A DNA stretch of 64,000 nucleotides. Source: Chengkuizengella axinellae (GTDB lineage: Bacteria; Bacillota; Bacilli; Paenibacillales; KCTC-33759). Shown piece after piece: positions 43,695 through 51,707 of the stretch (its first letter is position 1; each line of letters opens with the position of its first letter). The notes under the pieces were generated by a model. That model made no database searches, was not told where the DNA came from, and saw only the letters and a program-made list of their open reading frames with translations. The translations under genes were made by a program, and so were the position numbers. The DNA lies in assembly GCF_030730905.1 (NCBI RefSeq), contig NZ_JAVAMP010000001.1:806001-870000 (forward strand), written 5' to 3'.

Positions 43695-44087
43695 ATGTCA
43701 TGGTTGAATAGTGATAAAGCGATGTACTTATATATTGGATTGGCAGGATTTATAGGTGCTAACCTTCGTTTTATAATTAGTGAGTTTACCTATTCTGGGG
43801 ACTCTTTTTTTCCAACAGGTACTTTGATTTGCAATTATATTGGATGCCTTGCTTTAGGTTGGTTTTCTGAACGGATGAAAATCATCAACATGTCAATAAA
43901 AATGAAAACAGCGATCTCTACAGGCCTTATAGGTTCATTCACAACCTTTTCAGCATTTAGTGTTGAAACCATTTCTTTAATAAAAAACGACCAAATCCTT
44001 TTAAGTTTTTCATATATTTTATTAAGCCTGATTGGTGGGGTTTTATTAGCATGGTTTGGTTATAAATTAGGAAGTGCTGTCAAATGA
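43695..44087 (+). CDS. crcB: Fluoride channel subunit FluC/CrcB (first of a pair)
   Basis: 130 residues, four membrane helices. GLAGFIGANLRFIISEF, then FPTGTLICNYIGCLALGWF and the fluoride-pore motif GLIGSFTTFSAFSVETI are the FluC signatures. FluC is a dual-topology or paired fluoride channel that lets toxic fluoride leave the cell. It overlaps the second copy by four bases (ATGA), which suggests a heterodimer. I see no crcB fluoride riboswitch in the 77-base region upstream. Confidence 0.93.
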   Translation: MSWLNSDKAMYLYIGLAGFIGANLRFIISEFTYSGDSFFPTGTLICNYIGCLALGWFSERMKIINMSIKMKTAISTGLIGSFTTFSAFSVETISLIKNDQILLSFSYILLSLIGGVLLAWFGYKLGSAVK

Positions 44088-44449
44088 ATGTAATTCAACT
44101 GTTCTTAGTAGGCATAGGTGGTTTTTTGGGTGCAGTTAGTCGCTACTATGTCTCTAGTGTTATGACAAGTAGATTTTCAACAGAATTTCCTTATGGTACA
44201 CTAACAGTAAACCTTATAGGTTCATTTCTTTTGGGATTGTTATTTGGTATCCATTCAGGCTTTGACGAGTTAATGCTGTTTTTTGCTACAGGATTTTTGG
44301 GAGCGTTCACTACATTTTCAACCTTTAAAGTAGAGAGCGTAAAATTATTTGTAGAACAAAAATGGAAACCTTTGATTTTATATATTGGACTTAGTTATGT
44401 GTTAGGGATTTTGTTAGCTTATATTGGATTTATAATAGGAATGAAATAA
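44084..44449 (+). CDS. crcB: Fluoride channel subunit FluC/CrcB (second of a pair)
   Basis: 121 residues, four membrane helices, the same family as its upstream neighbour: GIGGFLGAVSRYYVS, FPYGTLTVNLIGSFLLGLLFG and GFLGAFTTFSTFKVESV. Paired copies with opposite membrane orientation form the channel in many Bacilli. The start overlaps the first copy, so the two are made together. The EPSP synthase gene follows 15 bases later, so it may share the transcript although the function is unrelated. Confidence 0.93.
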   Translation: MNVIQLFLVGIGGFLGAVSRYYVSSVMTSRFSTEFPYGTLTVNLIGSFLLGLLFGIHSGFDELMLFFATGFLGAFTTFSTFKVESVKLFVEQKWKPLILYIGLSYVLGILLAYIGFIIGMK

Positions 44450-44464
44450 GGGAGAGATATACTA

Positions 44465-45757
44465 ATGAAAGCAATCGTAAAACCTACAGAAAAATTAAGT
44501 GGAGAAATTAATTCTTTATCTTCAAAAAACTACACGACTCGATACTTATTAGCTGCAGCACTGTCAGAAGGTACGAGCACCATATATTATCCTGCTCATA
44601 GTGAGGACAGTGATGCCATGAGAAGGTGTATACATGATTTAGGTGCAGAGTTACAAGAAGATAATGAGAAAATTGTAATTACTGGATTTGGGAAATCCCC
44701 TAAACCAGTCAAAGAGTTAAATGTTGGAAATGCTGGAGCTGTTTTGCGTTTTTTAATGTCCACTGCAACTTTATGTCCTGAAGTGACATTTGTGAATACA
44801 TACCCAACATCATTAGGAAAGAGACCACATGATGATTTGATTAAAGCTTTAGAACAAATGAATGTTAAAGTTGCTCATCAAAGCGGCAAACTTCCAATCA
44901 CAATCTATGGTGGAAATCCAAAGGGTGGTAAAATTCAAGTGTCTGGACAAGTTAGCTCTCAATTTTTAAGTTCACTTTTGTTTTTAACACCATTGCTAGA
45001 AGAAGACAGTGAGATTGTAGTGTTGGATGATTTGAAATCAAAGGTTGTTGTTGGACAAACCTTGGATGTTCTGAGACAAGCGGGTATTCAGTTTGAGGTT
45101 AGTGAGGATTTCATGTTTTATAAAATTCCAGGAAACCAAAAATACGTACCAAAAAAATATGTAGTAGAAGGGGATTATCCAGGTTCCGCGGCTATTTTGG
45201 CTGCGGCAGCTGTAACTAATTCTAATGTATCCATGTTACGTTTAATGGAAAATAGTAAACAAGGGGAAAAAGCAGCTGTTGATGTACTTAAAAAAATGGG
45301 CGTTCATTTAAACTATGAAGGATCTACATTGCAAATTCATGGGAACCAAAAGCTTATAGCAGGTGAGTTCAACGGTGATCATTTTACGGATGCTGTATTG
45401 GCAATGGTAGCTGCAGCTGTATTTGCTGAAGGAACCTCACGATTTTACGATGTGGAAAATTTGAGATATAAAGAGTGTGACCGCATAACAGATTTTTGCA
45501 ATGAGCTTAAAAAAGCAGGTGCAAATGTTGAAGAAAAACAAAGTGAAATTATTGTACATGGGCAACCTAATGGCGTAGAAGGTGGCGTTGAAATCAATGC
45601 ACACTTTGATCATAGAGTTATTATGGCGTTAACTGTAGTTGGACTACGTTCAAAGAAAGGACTAATTATAAATGATGCAGAGCATGTTGCAAAATCATAT
45701 CCACAATTTTTTGAGCATATCCAATCTTTAGGAGCAAATGTTGAATTAATAAAATAA
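44465..45757 (+). CDS. aroA: 3-phosphoshikimate 1-carboxyvinyltransferase (EPSP synthase)
   Basis: Makes EPSP from shikimate 3-phosphate and PEP. 430 residues. The Lys/Arg-containing substrate loop is seen as SSKNYTTRYLLAAAL near residue 20, GNAGAVLRFLMSTATL near 90 (PEP binding), SGQVSSQFLSSLLFLTP near 160, RYKECDRITDFCNEL near 340 and DHRVIMALTVVGL near 380. The PEP loop reads GNAGAVLRF where many Gram-positive class II forms have GNSGTTxR. It follows the CrcB pair by 15 bases, away from the usual aro operon. Confidence 0.93.
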   Translation: MKAIVKPTEKLSGEINSLSSKNYTTRYLLAAALSEGTSTIYYPAHSEDSDAMRRCIHDLGAELQEDNEKIVITGFGKSPKPVKELNVGNAGAVLRFLMSTATLCPEVTFVNTYPTSLGKRPHDDLIKALEQMNVKVAHQSGKLPITIYGGNPKGGKIQVSGQVSSQFLSSLLFLTPLLEEDSEIVVLDDLKSKVVVGQTLDVLRQAGIQFEVSEDFMFYKIPGNQKYVPKKYVVEGDYPGSAAILAAAAVTNSNVSMLRLMENSKQGEKAAVDVLKKMGVHLNYEGSTLQIHGNQKLIAGEFNGDHFTDAVLAMVAAAVFAEGTSRFYDVENLRYKECDRITDFCNELKKAGANVEEKQSEIIVHGQPNGVEGGVEINAHFDHRVIMALTVVGLRSKKGLIINDAEHVAKSYPQFFEHIQSLGANVELIK

Positions 45758-45804
45758 ACCCACAAAAGTGGAGAACATGGATGAAGTTAAGGAGGAGAGT
45801 TATT

Positions 45805-46224
45805 ATGCATGAAAACCCGTCTAGAGATCAAATTAAAGAAATACTAAGACAAACAGAAACCATTGCTGTCGTGGGACTTTCTGACAAACCTGATCGAACG
45901 TCGCATATGGTATCAGCTGCTATGCAGCAAAAAGGATATAGAATTATTCCTGTAAATCCCAATGCTGATGAAATATTGGGGGAAAAAAGCTACCCAACTT
46001 TAAAAGATATACCAGAGCCAGTAGATATTGTGAATGTATTTCGCAGGAGTGAATATACTCCACCGATTGCAAAAGAAGCAGTAGACATAGGTGCCAAGGT
46101 TTTTTGGTTGCAGCTTGGGATAGTAAGTGAAGAAGCTGCTCAAATTGTAATAGACGGGGGCCTAAAGGCTATAATGGATCGATGTATAAAAGTGGAGGAC
46201 TCCATCTTAAATCCAAAAGAATAA
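45805..46224 (+). CDS. CoA-binding domain protein (YccU-like)
   Basis: 139 residues, a single CoA-binding Rossmann domain as in succinyl-CoA synthetase alpha. TIAVVGLSDKPDRTSHMVSAAMQQKGYRIIPVNPN, VDIVNVFRRSEYTPPIAKEAV and KVFWLQLGI-type blocks match the YccU/CoA-binding family. ATG 45805 has AAGGAGGAG at 8 bases and an upstream in-frame ATG at 45781 does not. It follows aroA by 48 bases and ends at a terminator. Its partner or substrate is not known. Confidence 0.9.
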   Translation: MHENPSRDQIKEILRQTETIAVVGLSDKPDRTSHMVSAAMQQKGYRIIPVNPNADEILGEKSYPTLKDIPEPVDIVNVFRRSEYTPPIAKEAVDIGAKVFWLQLGIVSEEAAQIVIDGGLKAIMDRCIKVEDSILNPKE

Positions 46225-46232
46225 AAAATAAG

Positions 46233-46256
46233 ACTCGCCAATTTGGCGAGTTTTTG
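46233..46256 (+). terminator. Terminator after the CoA-binding gene
   Basis: ACTCGCCA and TGGCGAGT form an 8-bp stem with a three-base loop, followed by TTTTTG. Confidence 0.85.
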
Positions 46257-46344
46257 TTTATATTCGACGCTATCTCCGATAGTGGATGCTTATCCAGTAC
46301 CTTCCAATAATAAAAAAATATGATTCATGAAAAACTATTATAGG

Positions 46345-46386
46345 CTACACAAATTAGCATGTGTGGTTTTCGTGTAGATTTTTTTA
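46345..46386 (+). promoter_or_regulatory. Leader hairpins just before the Gln/Ser-rich gene
   Basis: CTACAC/GTGTAG and, inside it, CACA/TGTG pair in the leader, followed by TTTTTTT and then AGGAGG at 46391. It reads like a weak terminator placed before the ribosome site, so an attenuator is possible. The stems are short. Confidence 0.4.
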
Positions 46387-46405
46387 TAAAAGGAGGAAGT
46401 AAAAG

Positions 46406-47212
46406 TTGTACCAACAACCAATGTTTCAATCACAACAATCCAATATTCAGCCAATGCAACAGCAAAACCCAAGTCAATTCCATTTAACCAACTATCGAGG
46501 TAATCAGTCTGGTCATGATGCATATAAAAGAGCGGATACGAATAATTACAGCTTTCAGGCAGCTGCTCCTCAGTCCTCTCAGCCGACATATCAGCCAGCA
46601 GGGTTTGTTCCATCTGTGTATCAAGGAAATAACCAGGCAAGTACCAGTACCAGTGGATACCAGCCTGCACAAAGTCATATGACCTACCCGCAGTCATACC
46701 AGTCTGCTCAGAGTCACATTGCACATCCACAGTCATATCAGTCTGCTCAGAGTCACATTGCACATCCACAGTCATATCAGTCTGCTCAGAGTCACATTGC
46801 ACATCCACAGTCATACCAGTCTACTCAGAGCCAAATGTCGCAGCCACAATCATACCATTTAACAAATTATCGAGGTAATCAGCCTGGTCATGATGCATAT
46901 AAAAGACAAAACTCTATTCCAACAAGCAGTATGACTTTTGGCTTTGGCAGTCAAATTCAAAACCAGCAGCAGCCTTATCAACCTACAGGATTTGTTCCTT
47001 CTATGTATCAAAGCAATCAGCAGCAAGGAACTCAAAACCAAACGATGCAGCCAACCACTATGAATAGAAATCAAATTTCTTCCTTTAACCAACAGCAGCA
47101 ACCAATGAGTACAAACCCTCAATCGTACCATCTAACAAACTATCGGGGGAATATGCCAGGGCATGTTGAATTCGCAAATCAAAATCAATCGTCCTCTAGA
47201 TTTTTATACTGA
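46406..47212 (+). CDS. Gln/Ser-rich tandem-repeat protein, function unknown
   Basis: 268 residues, low complexity (Gln, Ser, Tyr, Pro, Asn), no signal peptide. Three copies of a motif HLTNYRGNQ-GHDAYKR occur at about residues 27, 151 and 242. Between them are YQPAGFVPS-YQ blocks and four or five 13-residue repeats with core QSAQSHIAHPQ. TTG 46406 has AGGAGG at 46391-46396. This composition and the lack of export signals fit spore coat or crust proteins, but that is inference. A terminator at 47226 follows directly. Confidence 0.75.
   Translation: MYQQPMFQSQQSNIQPMQQQNPSQFHLTNYRGNQSGHDAYKRADTNNYSFQAAAPQSSQPTYQPAGFVPSVYQGNNQASTSTSGYQPAQSHMTYPQSYQSAQSHIAHPQSYQSAQSHIAHPQSYQSAQSHIAHPQSYQSTQSQMSQPQSYHLTNYRGNQPGHDAYKRQNSIPTSSMTFGFGSQIQNQQQPYQPTGFVPSMYQSNQQQGTQNQTMQPTTMNRNQISSFNQQQQPMSTNPQSYHLTNYRGNMPGHVEFANQNQSSSRFLY
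46655..46849 (+). repeat. 39-bp in-frame tandem repeat (13 residues per unit)
   Basis: Five units in the Gln/Ser-rich gene. The units at 46694, 46733 and 46772 are almost identical (the first differs by one T/C), and the flanking two are diverged. It is a coding minisatellite and there are no spacers. Confidence 0.9.
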
Positions 47213-47225
47213 CATTACATGTTCT

Positions 47226-47261
47226 ATCTCTGGTTCTTTAAGGAACCGGAGATTTTTTTTT
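47226..47261 (+). terminator. Terminator after the Gln/Ser-rich gene
   Basis: ATCTCTGGTTC and GAACCGGAGAT form an 11-bp stem with a 6-base loop, then eight T residues. Confidence 0.9.
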
Positions 47262-47315
47262 GACAAAATATCGATAAGGATTTACCATCAATATAGTAGG
47301 AAGGTGGGGAAAACA

Positions 47316-49055
47316 TTGGTTAAAGGAATAGCAGCATCTTCTGGTATCGCTATAGGCAGAGCTTTCGTTCTTCCTTCTTGGAACTGGGACTTAAATGATG
47401 AGAATATTAGTGTCACTGATTTTGCTAAAGAATTTGAGAGGTTGTCTGAAGGTATTCAAATATCTAAACATGAAATCTCAAACATAAAAAAAGAATTCAA
47501 TGAAGTGATTGGCAGTGAAGAATCAAAAATATTTGATGTTCATCTAGCTATTTTAGATGATCCAGTTTTTATGGATGAAATACAAGGAATTATAAAACGT
47601 CAATATAAAGCAGCAGAAGTAGCTGTTAAAGAAGCGATGGATCATTTCACCAATATGTTTGATCTGTTGGATGATGAATACATGCGAGAACGAGCTTTGG
47701 ATATTAAAGATGTTGGTAATCGTTTGCTGAAGCATTTGTTAGGAACTCCTGAGGTCACTTTACCGCAGGATAACCAACCTTTCATTTTAGTTGCTAAAGA
47801 GCTATCGCCTTCACAACTTGCTCATTTAAATCCTTCTCATGTTGAAGGTATTCTAACGATGGCAGGAGGAAAAACCTCTCACTCTGCAATCATGGCACGT
47901 GCTTTAGGAATTCCTTCTGTATTAGGTTTAGAAGGTAAGTTTGAAAGTTCCATTGAAACCGGTGATATCATTGTGTTAGATGGGGATGAAGGTACTGTAT
48001 ATGTTAATCCAAACCAAGAAATCGTACAAGTTTATGATCTTAAGAAACAAAAATGGTTAGAAAGACAAGAAAATCTACAAAAAATCATTAATGTGCCTGC
48101 TATAACTTTGGACGGTAAAGAAGTCCATTTAGCTGTGAATATTAACTCGCAAAATGAAGTGGATTATGCGCTAACCTATGATGCATCAGGTGTCGGTTTA
48201 TTTCGAAGTGAATATTTGTACATGGATCGTGATCATTTCCCAACTGAAGAAGAGCAGTTTATAGCATATAAGGAAGTAGCTCAGAAACTTGGCAATAAAC
48301 CCATTATTATTCGTACACTAGATATAGGTGGAGATAAACAATTAGATTATCTCACATTTCCAGAAGAGGACAATCCTTTTTTGGGATACCGTGCCATTCG
48401 TTTTTTATTGGATCAAAAAGAAATATTCAAAACCCAATTAAAAGCGATACTAAGAGCAAGTGCAAATCGTAATATTAAAATTATGTATCCTATGATCTCA
48501 TCTGTAGAAGAAATTCGAAAAGCAAATCAAATATTAGAGCAAGCTAAAGATGAGCTATTACAAAAAGGATTTGAATTCAATCAAAACTTAGAGGTTGGAA
48601 TCATGATTGAAGTTCCTGCTGCAGTTGCTATTGCAGATGTATTAGCCCAAGAAGTTGATTTTTTCAGTATTGGAACAAATGATCTCATACAATACGTGTT
48701 GGCTGTGGATCGTATGAATGAACATATCGCTGATTTTTATGAACCCTTTCATCCTGCGGTTATACGAATGCTCAAGCAAACTGTAGATGCAGCAAAAGCA
48801 AAGCATATCGATATAAGTGTTTGTGGAGAAATGGCGGGGGATGCAAATGCAACTCCAATTTTTATTGGATTGGGAGTACATAAGTTAAGTATGTCGTCAC
48901 AATCCATGCTGCAAGTAAAAGAGAGGATTTTATCCATAAATGAAGCAGATTGCAAACAATTGATTGATCATATATTAAAATGTAAAACAAGTAGTGAAGT
49001 TATTGCATTAGTTGAAAAGATGAATCATCATATAAATACGAACATATCTCATTAA
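47316..49055 (+). CDS. ptsI: PTS phosphoenolpyruvate-protein phosphotransferase (enzyme I)
   Basis: 579 residues, full enzyme I length. It passes phosphate from PEP to HPr. The phospho-His lies in GGKTSHSAIMARALGIP near residue 187. PEP-binding blocks GLFRSEYLYMDRD and RTLDIGGDKQ, the Cys of CGEMAGD near 500 and GTNDLIQYVLAVDR are present. TTG 47316 has AGGTGGGG before it; the longer frame from 47163 runs through the terminator. ptsH is not next to it, unlike most Bacilli. It is followed 15 bases later by the PfpI gene. An HPr-like gene lies at 63402 but lacks the target histidine. Confidence 0.9.
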   Translation: MVKGIAASSGIAIGRAFVLPSWNWDLNDENISVTDFAKEFERLSEGIQISKHEISNIKKEFNEVIGSEESKIFDVHLAILDDPVFMDEIQGIIKRQYKAAEVAVKEAMDHFTNMFDLLDDEYMRERALDIKDVGNRLLKHLLGTPEVTLPQDNQPFILVAKELSPSQLAHLNPSHVEGILTMAGGKTSHSAIMARALGIPSVLGLEGKFESSIETGDIIVLDGDEGTVYVNPNQEIVQVYDLKKQKWLERQENLQKIINVPAITLDGKEVHLAVNINSQNEVDYALTYDASGVGLFRSEYLYMDRDHFPTEEEQFIAYKEVAQKLGNKPIIIRTLDIGGDKQLDYLTFPEEDNPFLGYRAIRFLLDQKEIFKTQLKAILRASANRNIKIMYPMISSVEEIRKANQILEQAKDELLQKGFEFNQNLEVGIMIEVPAAVAIADVLAQEVDFFSIGTNDLIQYVLAVDRMNEHIADFYEPFHPAVIRMLKQTVDAAKAKHIDISVCGEMAGDANATPIFIGLGVHKLSMSSQSMLQVKERILSINEADCKQLIDHILKCKTSSEVIALVEKMNHHINTNISH

Positions 49056-49070
49056 CAAGGAGGGTTTATT

Positions 49071-49595
49071 TTGAATTTACAAGGAAAGAAAGTATTGGCT
49101 TTTGTTGAAAAGGAATTTGAAGATTTAGAGCTGTGGTATCCTGTGTTGCGTATGAGAGAAGCTGGATTGCAGGTTGATTTAGTAGGTCCTAAAGCCAATG
49201 AAACCTATATTGGTAAATATGGGGTACCCATCACTACGGAGAAGGCTTTTGACGAAGTTGATTCTAAGGATTATATAGGCTTGTATGTAACTGGAGGGTG
49301 GGCACCTGATAAATTAAGAAGATATGAAGATGTATTGCGTTTGACCCGAGAAATTCATCAATCTGAAAAACCAATCGCTCATATTTGTCATGGTGGATGG
49401 GTACTCGTTTCAGCAAAAATATGCGAAGGATTTACGATGACATCCACCCCAGGTATTAAGGACGATTTAGAAAATGCAGGCGCAACTTGGATCGATCAAG
49501 AAGTTGTTGTAGATCGTCATATTGTTTCTGGTCGGAGACCACCTGATTTACCAAACTTTACAAAGGAATTTATTCGTGTCCTTTCTGAAAAATAA
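49071..49595 (+). CDS. PfpI/DJ-1 family protein
   Basis: 174 residues. The catalytic Cys of the DJ-1/PfpI elbow is in AHICHGGWVLVSA near residue 105, after the family acidic residue in FEKEFEDLELWYP. The HGG pattern after the Cys is that of the PfpI (YraA/YhbO) subgroup, which acts as protease-like or deglycase proteins under stress. TTG 49071 has AAGGAGGG at good spacing. It overlaps the VanZ-like gene by 20 bases. The role in this operon with enzyme I is unclear. Confidence 0.9.
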   Translation: MNLQGKKVLAFVEKEFEDLELWYPVLRMREAGLQVDLVGPKANETYIGKYGVPITTEKAFDEVDSKDYIGLYVTGGWAPDKLRRYEDVLRLTREIHQSEKPIAHICHGGWVLVSAKICEGFTMTSTPGIKDDLENAGATWIDQEVVVDRHIVSGRRPPDLPNFTKEFIRVLSEK

Positions 49596-50031
49596 ACGCG
49601 TAGGGTTAGCATTAAGGTGGATGCCTGCTGTTTTATGGATGATTGTCATATTCTACCTTTCTCATCAACAGGGTAGCGAGCTTCATTCTTTTTTACCTTT
49701 TTTTCAAAGATGGTTTCCTGCAATGAGCAGCTTTAATTGGGGACATCTTGTAGCTTATTTTATTCTTTCATGGTTATTGTTTATGGCACTGGGAGAAAAA
49801 TACAACTCTTTTAAAGGAAAATCCCTTGTAGTAAGTTTATGTTTGTTATATGGAATTTCAGATGAAATTCATCAATCTTACATACCAGGTAGAACTCCTC
49901 AGTTGTTGGATATTCGAAATGATACGTTGGGTGCTGCTTTTGGAATGATATTCATTTCTATTCCTCCCTTTAGAAGTGTGGTTTCTAAGCTGTTATCTTC
50001 CAAAATATACTATGATAAAAAAACAGGATAA
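49576..50031 (+). CDS. VanZ-like family membrane protein
   Basis: About 151 residues with four membrane helices. LPAVLWMIVIFYLSHQ-type start, GHLVAYFILSWLLF with a conserved His near residue 60, then LYGISDEIHQSYIPGRTPQLLDIRNDTLGAAFG are the VanZ domain blocks (DEIHQ, PGR, D-NT-G). GTG 49576 has AAGGA upstream and starts inside the end of the PfpI gene. VanZ-like proteins are linked to teicoplanin or cell-wall stress in some hosts, but a single gene alone does not indicate resistance. Confidence 0.87.
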   Translation: MSFLKNKRVGLALRWMPAVLWMIVIFYLSHQQGSELHSFLPFFQRWFPAMSSFNWGHLVAYFILSWLLFMALGEKYNSFKGKSLVVSLCLLYGISDEIHQSYIPGRTPQLLDIRNDTLGAAFGMIFISIPPFRSVVSKLLSSKIYYDKKTG

Positions 50032-50075
50032 TGCAAATCAAGTGTCGAAATATTGACGCATAGGGAGTGATTGGT

Positions 50076-50501
50076 TTGCAAAAAGAATGTAAGTGCAAAA
50101 ATATAATGAGTGTTCAGTTAAGAACGGTTAAATATTCAAAAAAAATCAAAATAAAAAATGTCCCAATCTATTCTTGCGAAGAGTGTAAAGCGAGTGAAAT
50201 ATTATTGGACGTTAAAGAAGAATTAACGGAACTCATAAAAAAGATAGGACATTCTATTTCGGAAGAAGTAATCTATTTTAATGATATGAATGAATTTGCT
50301 CATCTCCTATATGTAAGCTCAGATCATGAGTCTTTGGATGTGCCTATTGATAATATCATTGAACAACGTGTTAATGAGCTTCTTGATATGTTATTACTCG
50401 CACAATCCTTAAATGATTCCAAGTGGGTTCAAGAAACAGAGAAACGTTTATTGCAAATTTCTAATAAAATTATCCATAATGAAGAAATTTATAAAATATA
50501 A
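50076..50501 (+). CDS. YgiT-type zinc finger protein (YokU-like)
   Basis: About 141 residues. The N-terminal region has CKCKN and then CEEC about 30 residues later, a C-x-C plus C-x-x-C metal site of the MqsA/YgiT type but without the HTH domain seen in antitoxins. The C-terminal two thirds are helical with no motif. TTG 50076 is 9 bases from AGGGA; GTG 50067 is immediately adjacent to it. No toxin gene is next to it, so I do not call it an antitoxin. A terminator follows. Confidence 0.72.
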   Translation: MQKECKCKNIMSVQLRTVKYSKKIKIKNVPIYSCEECKASEILLDVKEELTELIKKIGHSISEEVIYFNDMNEFAHLLYVSSDHESLDVPIDNIIEQRVNELLDMLLLAQSLNDSKWVQETEKRLLQISNKIIHNEEIYKI

Positions 50502-50523
50502 AATATATGATGTATGATGTGTT

Positions 50524-50560
50524 GAAAAAATTAATCTATAGATTAATTTTTTCTTTTTTT
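50524..50560 (+). terminator. Palindromic terminator after the zinc finger gene
   Basis: GAAAAAATTAATC and its complement form a 13-14 bp AT-rich stem, followed by CTTTTTTTTC. Confidence 0.8.
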
Positions 50561-50628
50561 TCTCTATGTTTTATGTGATATTATGTGTCTAGAAAATTAA
50601 ACTTGCCATATATGATTCATATAGGATT

Positions 50629-50657
50629 TTGAGGAAAGTTTACAACAAGAATATAAT
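50629..50657 (+). promoter_or_regulatory. Sigma-A promoter of ccpA
   Basis: TTGAGG (50629-50634), 17 bases, TATAAT (50652-50657), about 43 bases before the ccpA start. Confidence 0.7.
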
Positions 50658-50699
50658 ATCGTATGATAACTATAAAATATGACAATTGGAGAGAGAAAA

Positions 50700-51707
50700 G
50701 TGACAGTAACAATTTATGATGTAGCAAGAGAATCAGGTGTGTCAATGGCCACTGTATCTAGAGTAGTTAATAATAACCCAAATGTGAAACCGCAAACTCG
50801 TAAAAAAGTGTTTGATGCTATAGAAAAGCTGGGATATCGTCCAAATGCAGTAGCTAGAGGATTGGCCAGCAAAAAAACTACCACGGTAGGAGTTGTGATT
50901 CCCGATATCTCAAACACAATATTTTCAGAGGTTGCTAGAGGCGTTGAGGATATTGCAAACATGTATCGTTACAATATTATCTTATGTAATTCTGATAAGA
51001 AAAAAGAGAAAGAAATTCAAGTAATTAATACGTTGTTGGAAAAACAAGTTGATGGATTGTTGTTCATGGGGGGGACAGTATCGGAAGACCACATCCAAGC
51101 TTTTAAAACGGCTAGTGTGCCGATTGTGTTATGCGGAACAAAAGAAGAATCCGAGAAGATTCCATCTGTCGATATCGATCATGAAAAAGCAGCTTACGAT
51201 GCAGTTCAATCTTTAATTAATGCAGGTCATCGTGACATTGCTTTGATCGGGGGGAATTTTGAAGATTTAGCAAAAGGTTTTGCAAGATATCAAGGATACA
51301 AAAAAGCAATGGAGGACGCTGGGCTAACGTTGAATGAAGATCTTATTCGAGTTGGCAACTTCAGATATGAATCTGGTTTAGAAAGTATGAAGCAATTTTT
51401 ACAAACAGAGAGAAAACCTAGTGCAGTTTTTGCAGTGACTGATGAGATGGCTATCGGTGCAATCCATGCGATTCAAGATGAAGGGCTAAAAGTGCCAGAA
51501 GATATTTCGGTCATTAGTGTTGACAACATTAGAATGGCATCCATGGTAAGACCTTTGCTTACAACGGTAGCTCAGCCTATGTATGATATTGGTGCGGTAT
51601 CCATGAGGCTATTGACAAAACTTATGGTCAATGAAGAGATTGAACAATCACAAATCATATTGCCTCATGAGTTGATCCAAAGAGAAAGTGTTGCAAGTTT
51701 ATCATGA
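50700..51707 (+). CDS. ccpA: Catabolite control protein A
   Basis: 335 residues, LacI/GalR family. The N-terminal HTH and hinge read TIYDVARESGVSMATVSRVV, NNNPNVKPQTRKKV and LGYRPNAVARGLASKKTTTVGV, close to Bacillus CcpA, and the core domain shows VIPDISNTIFSEVARGVEDIA. CcpA with HPr-Ser-P or Crh binds cre sites to repress or activate carbon genes. GTG 50700 has GGAGAG before it. It overlaps the nucleosidase gene by four bases (ATGA). A candidate cre is seen before acsA. Confidence 0.94.
   Translation: MTVTIYDVARESGVSMATVSRVVNNNPNVKPQTRKKVFDAIEKLGYRPNAVARGLASKKTTTVGVVIPDISNTIFSEVARGVEDIANMYRYNIILCNSDKKKEKEIQVINTLLEKQVDGLLFMGGTVSEDHIQAFKTASVPIVLCGTKEESEKIPSVDIDHEKAAYDAVQSLINAGHRDIALIGGNFEDLAKGFARYQGYKKAMEDAGLTLNEDLIRVGNFRYESGLESMKQFLQTERKPSAVFAVTDEMAIGAIHAIQDEGLKVPEDISVISVDNIRMASMVRPLLTTVAQPMYDIGAVSMRLLTKLMVNEEIEQSQIILPHELIQRESVASLS

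Noticed and set aside
46338-46814. 158-residue minus-strand frame with DMTVDVQCDSEQT repeats
   Set aside because: It is the reverse of the minisatellite in the Gln/Ser-rich gene and has no start signals.
46655-46849. 39-bp repeats that could be read as a CRISPR array
   Set aside because: The units are direct in-frame coding repeats without spacers and lie in a gene with a ribosome site.
47163-47315. N-terminal extension of enzyme I
   Set aside because: It contains the terminator hairpin of the upstream gene; TTG 47316 has its own ribosome site.
50076-50501. MqsA-type antitoxin
   Set aside because: It has the YgiT zinc finger but no HTH domain and no toxin gene beside it.
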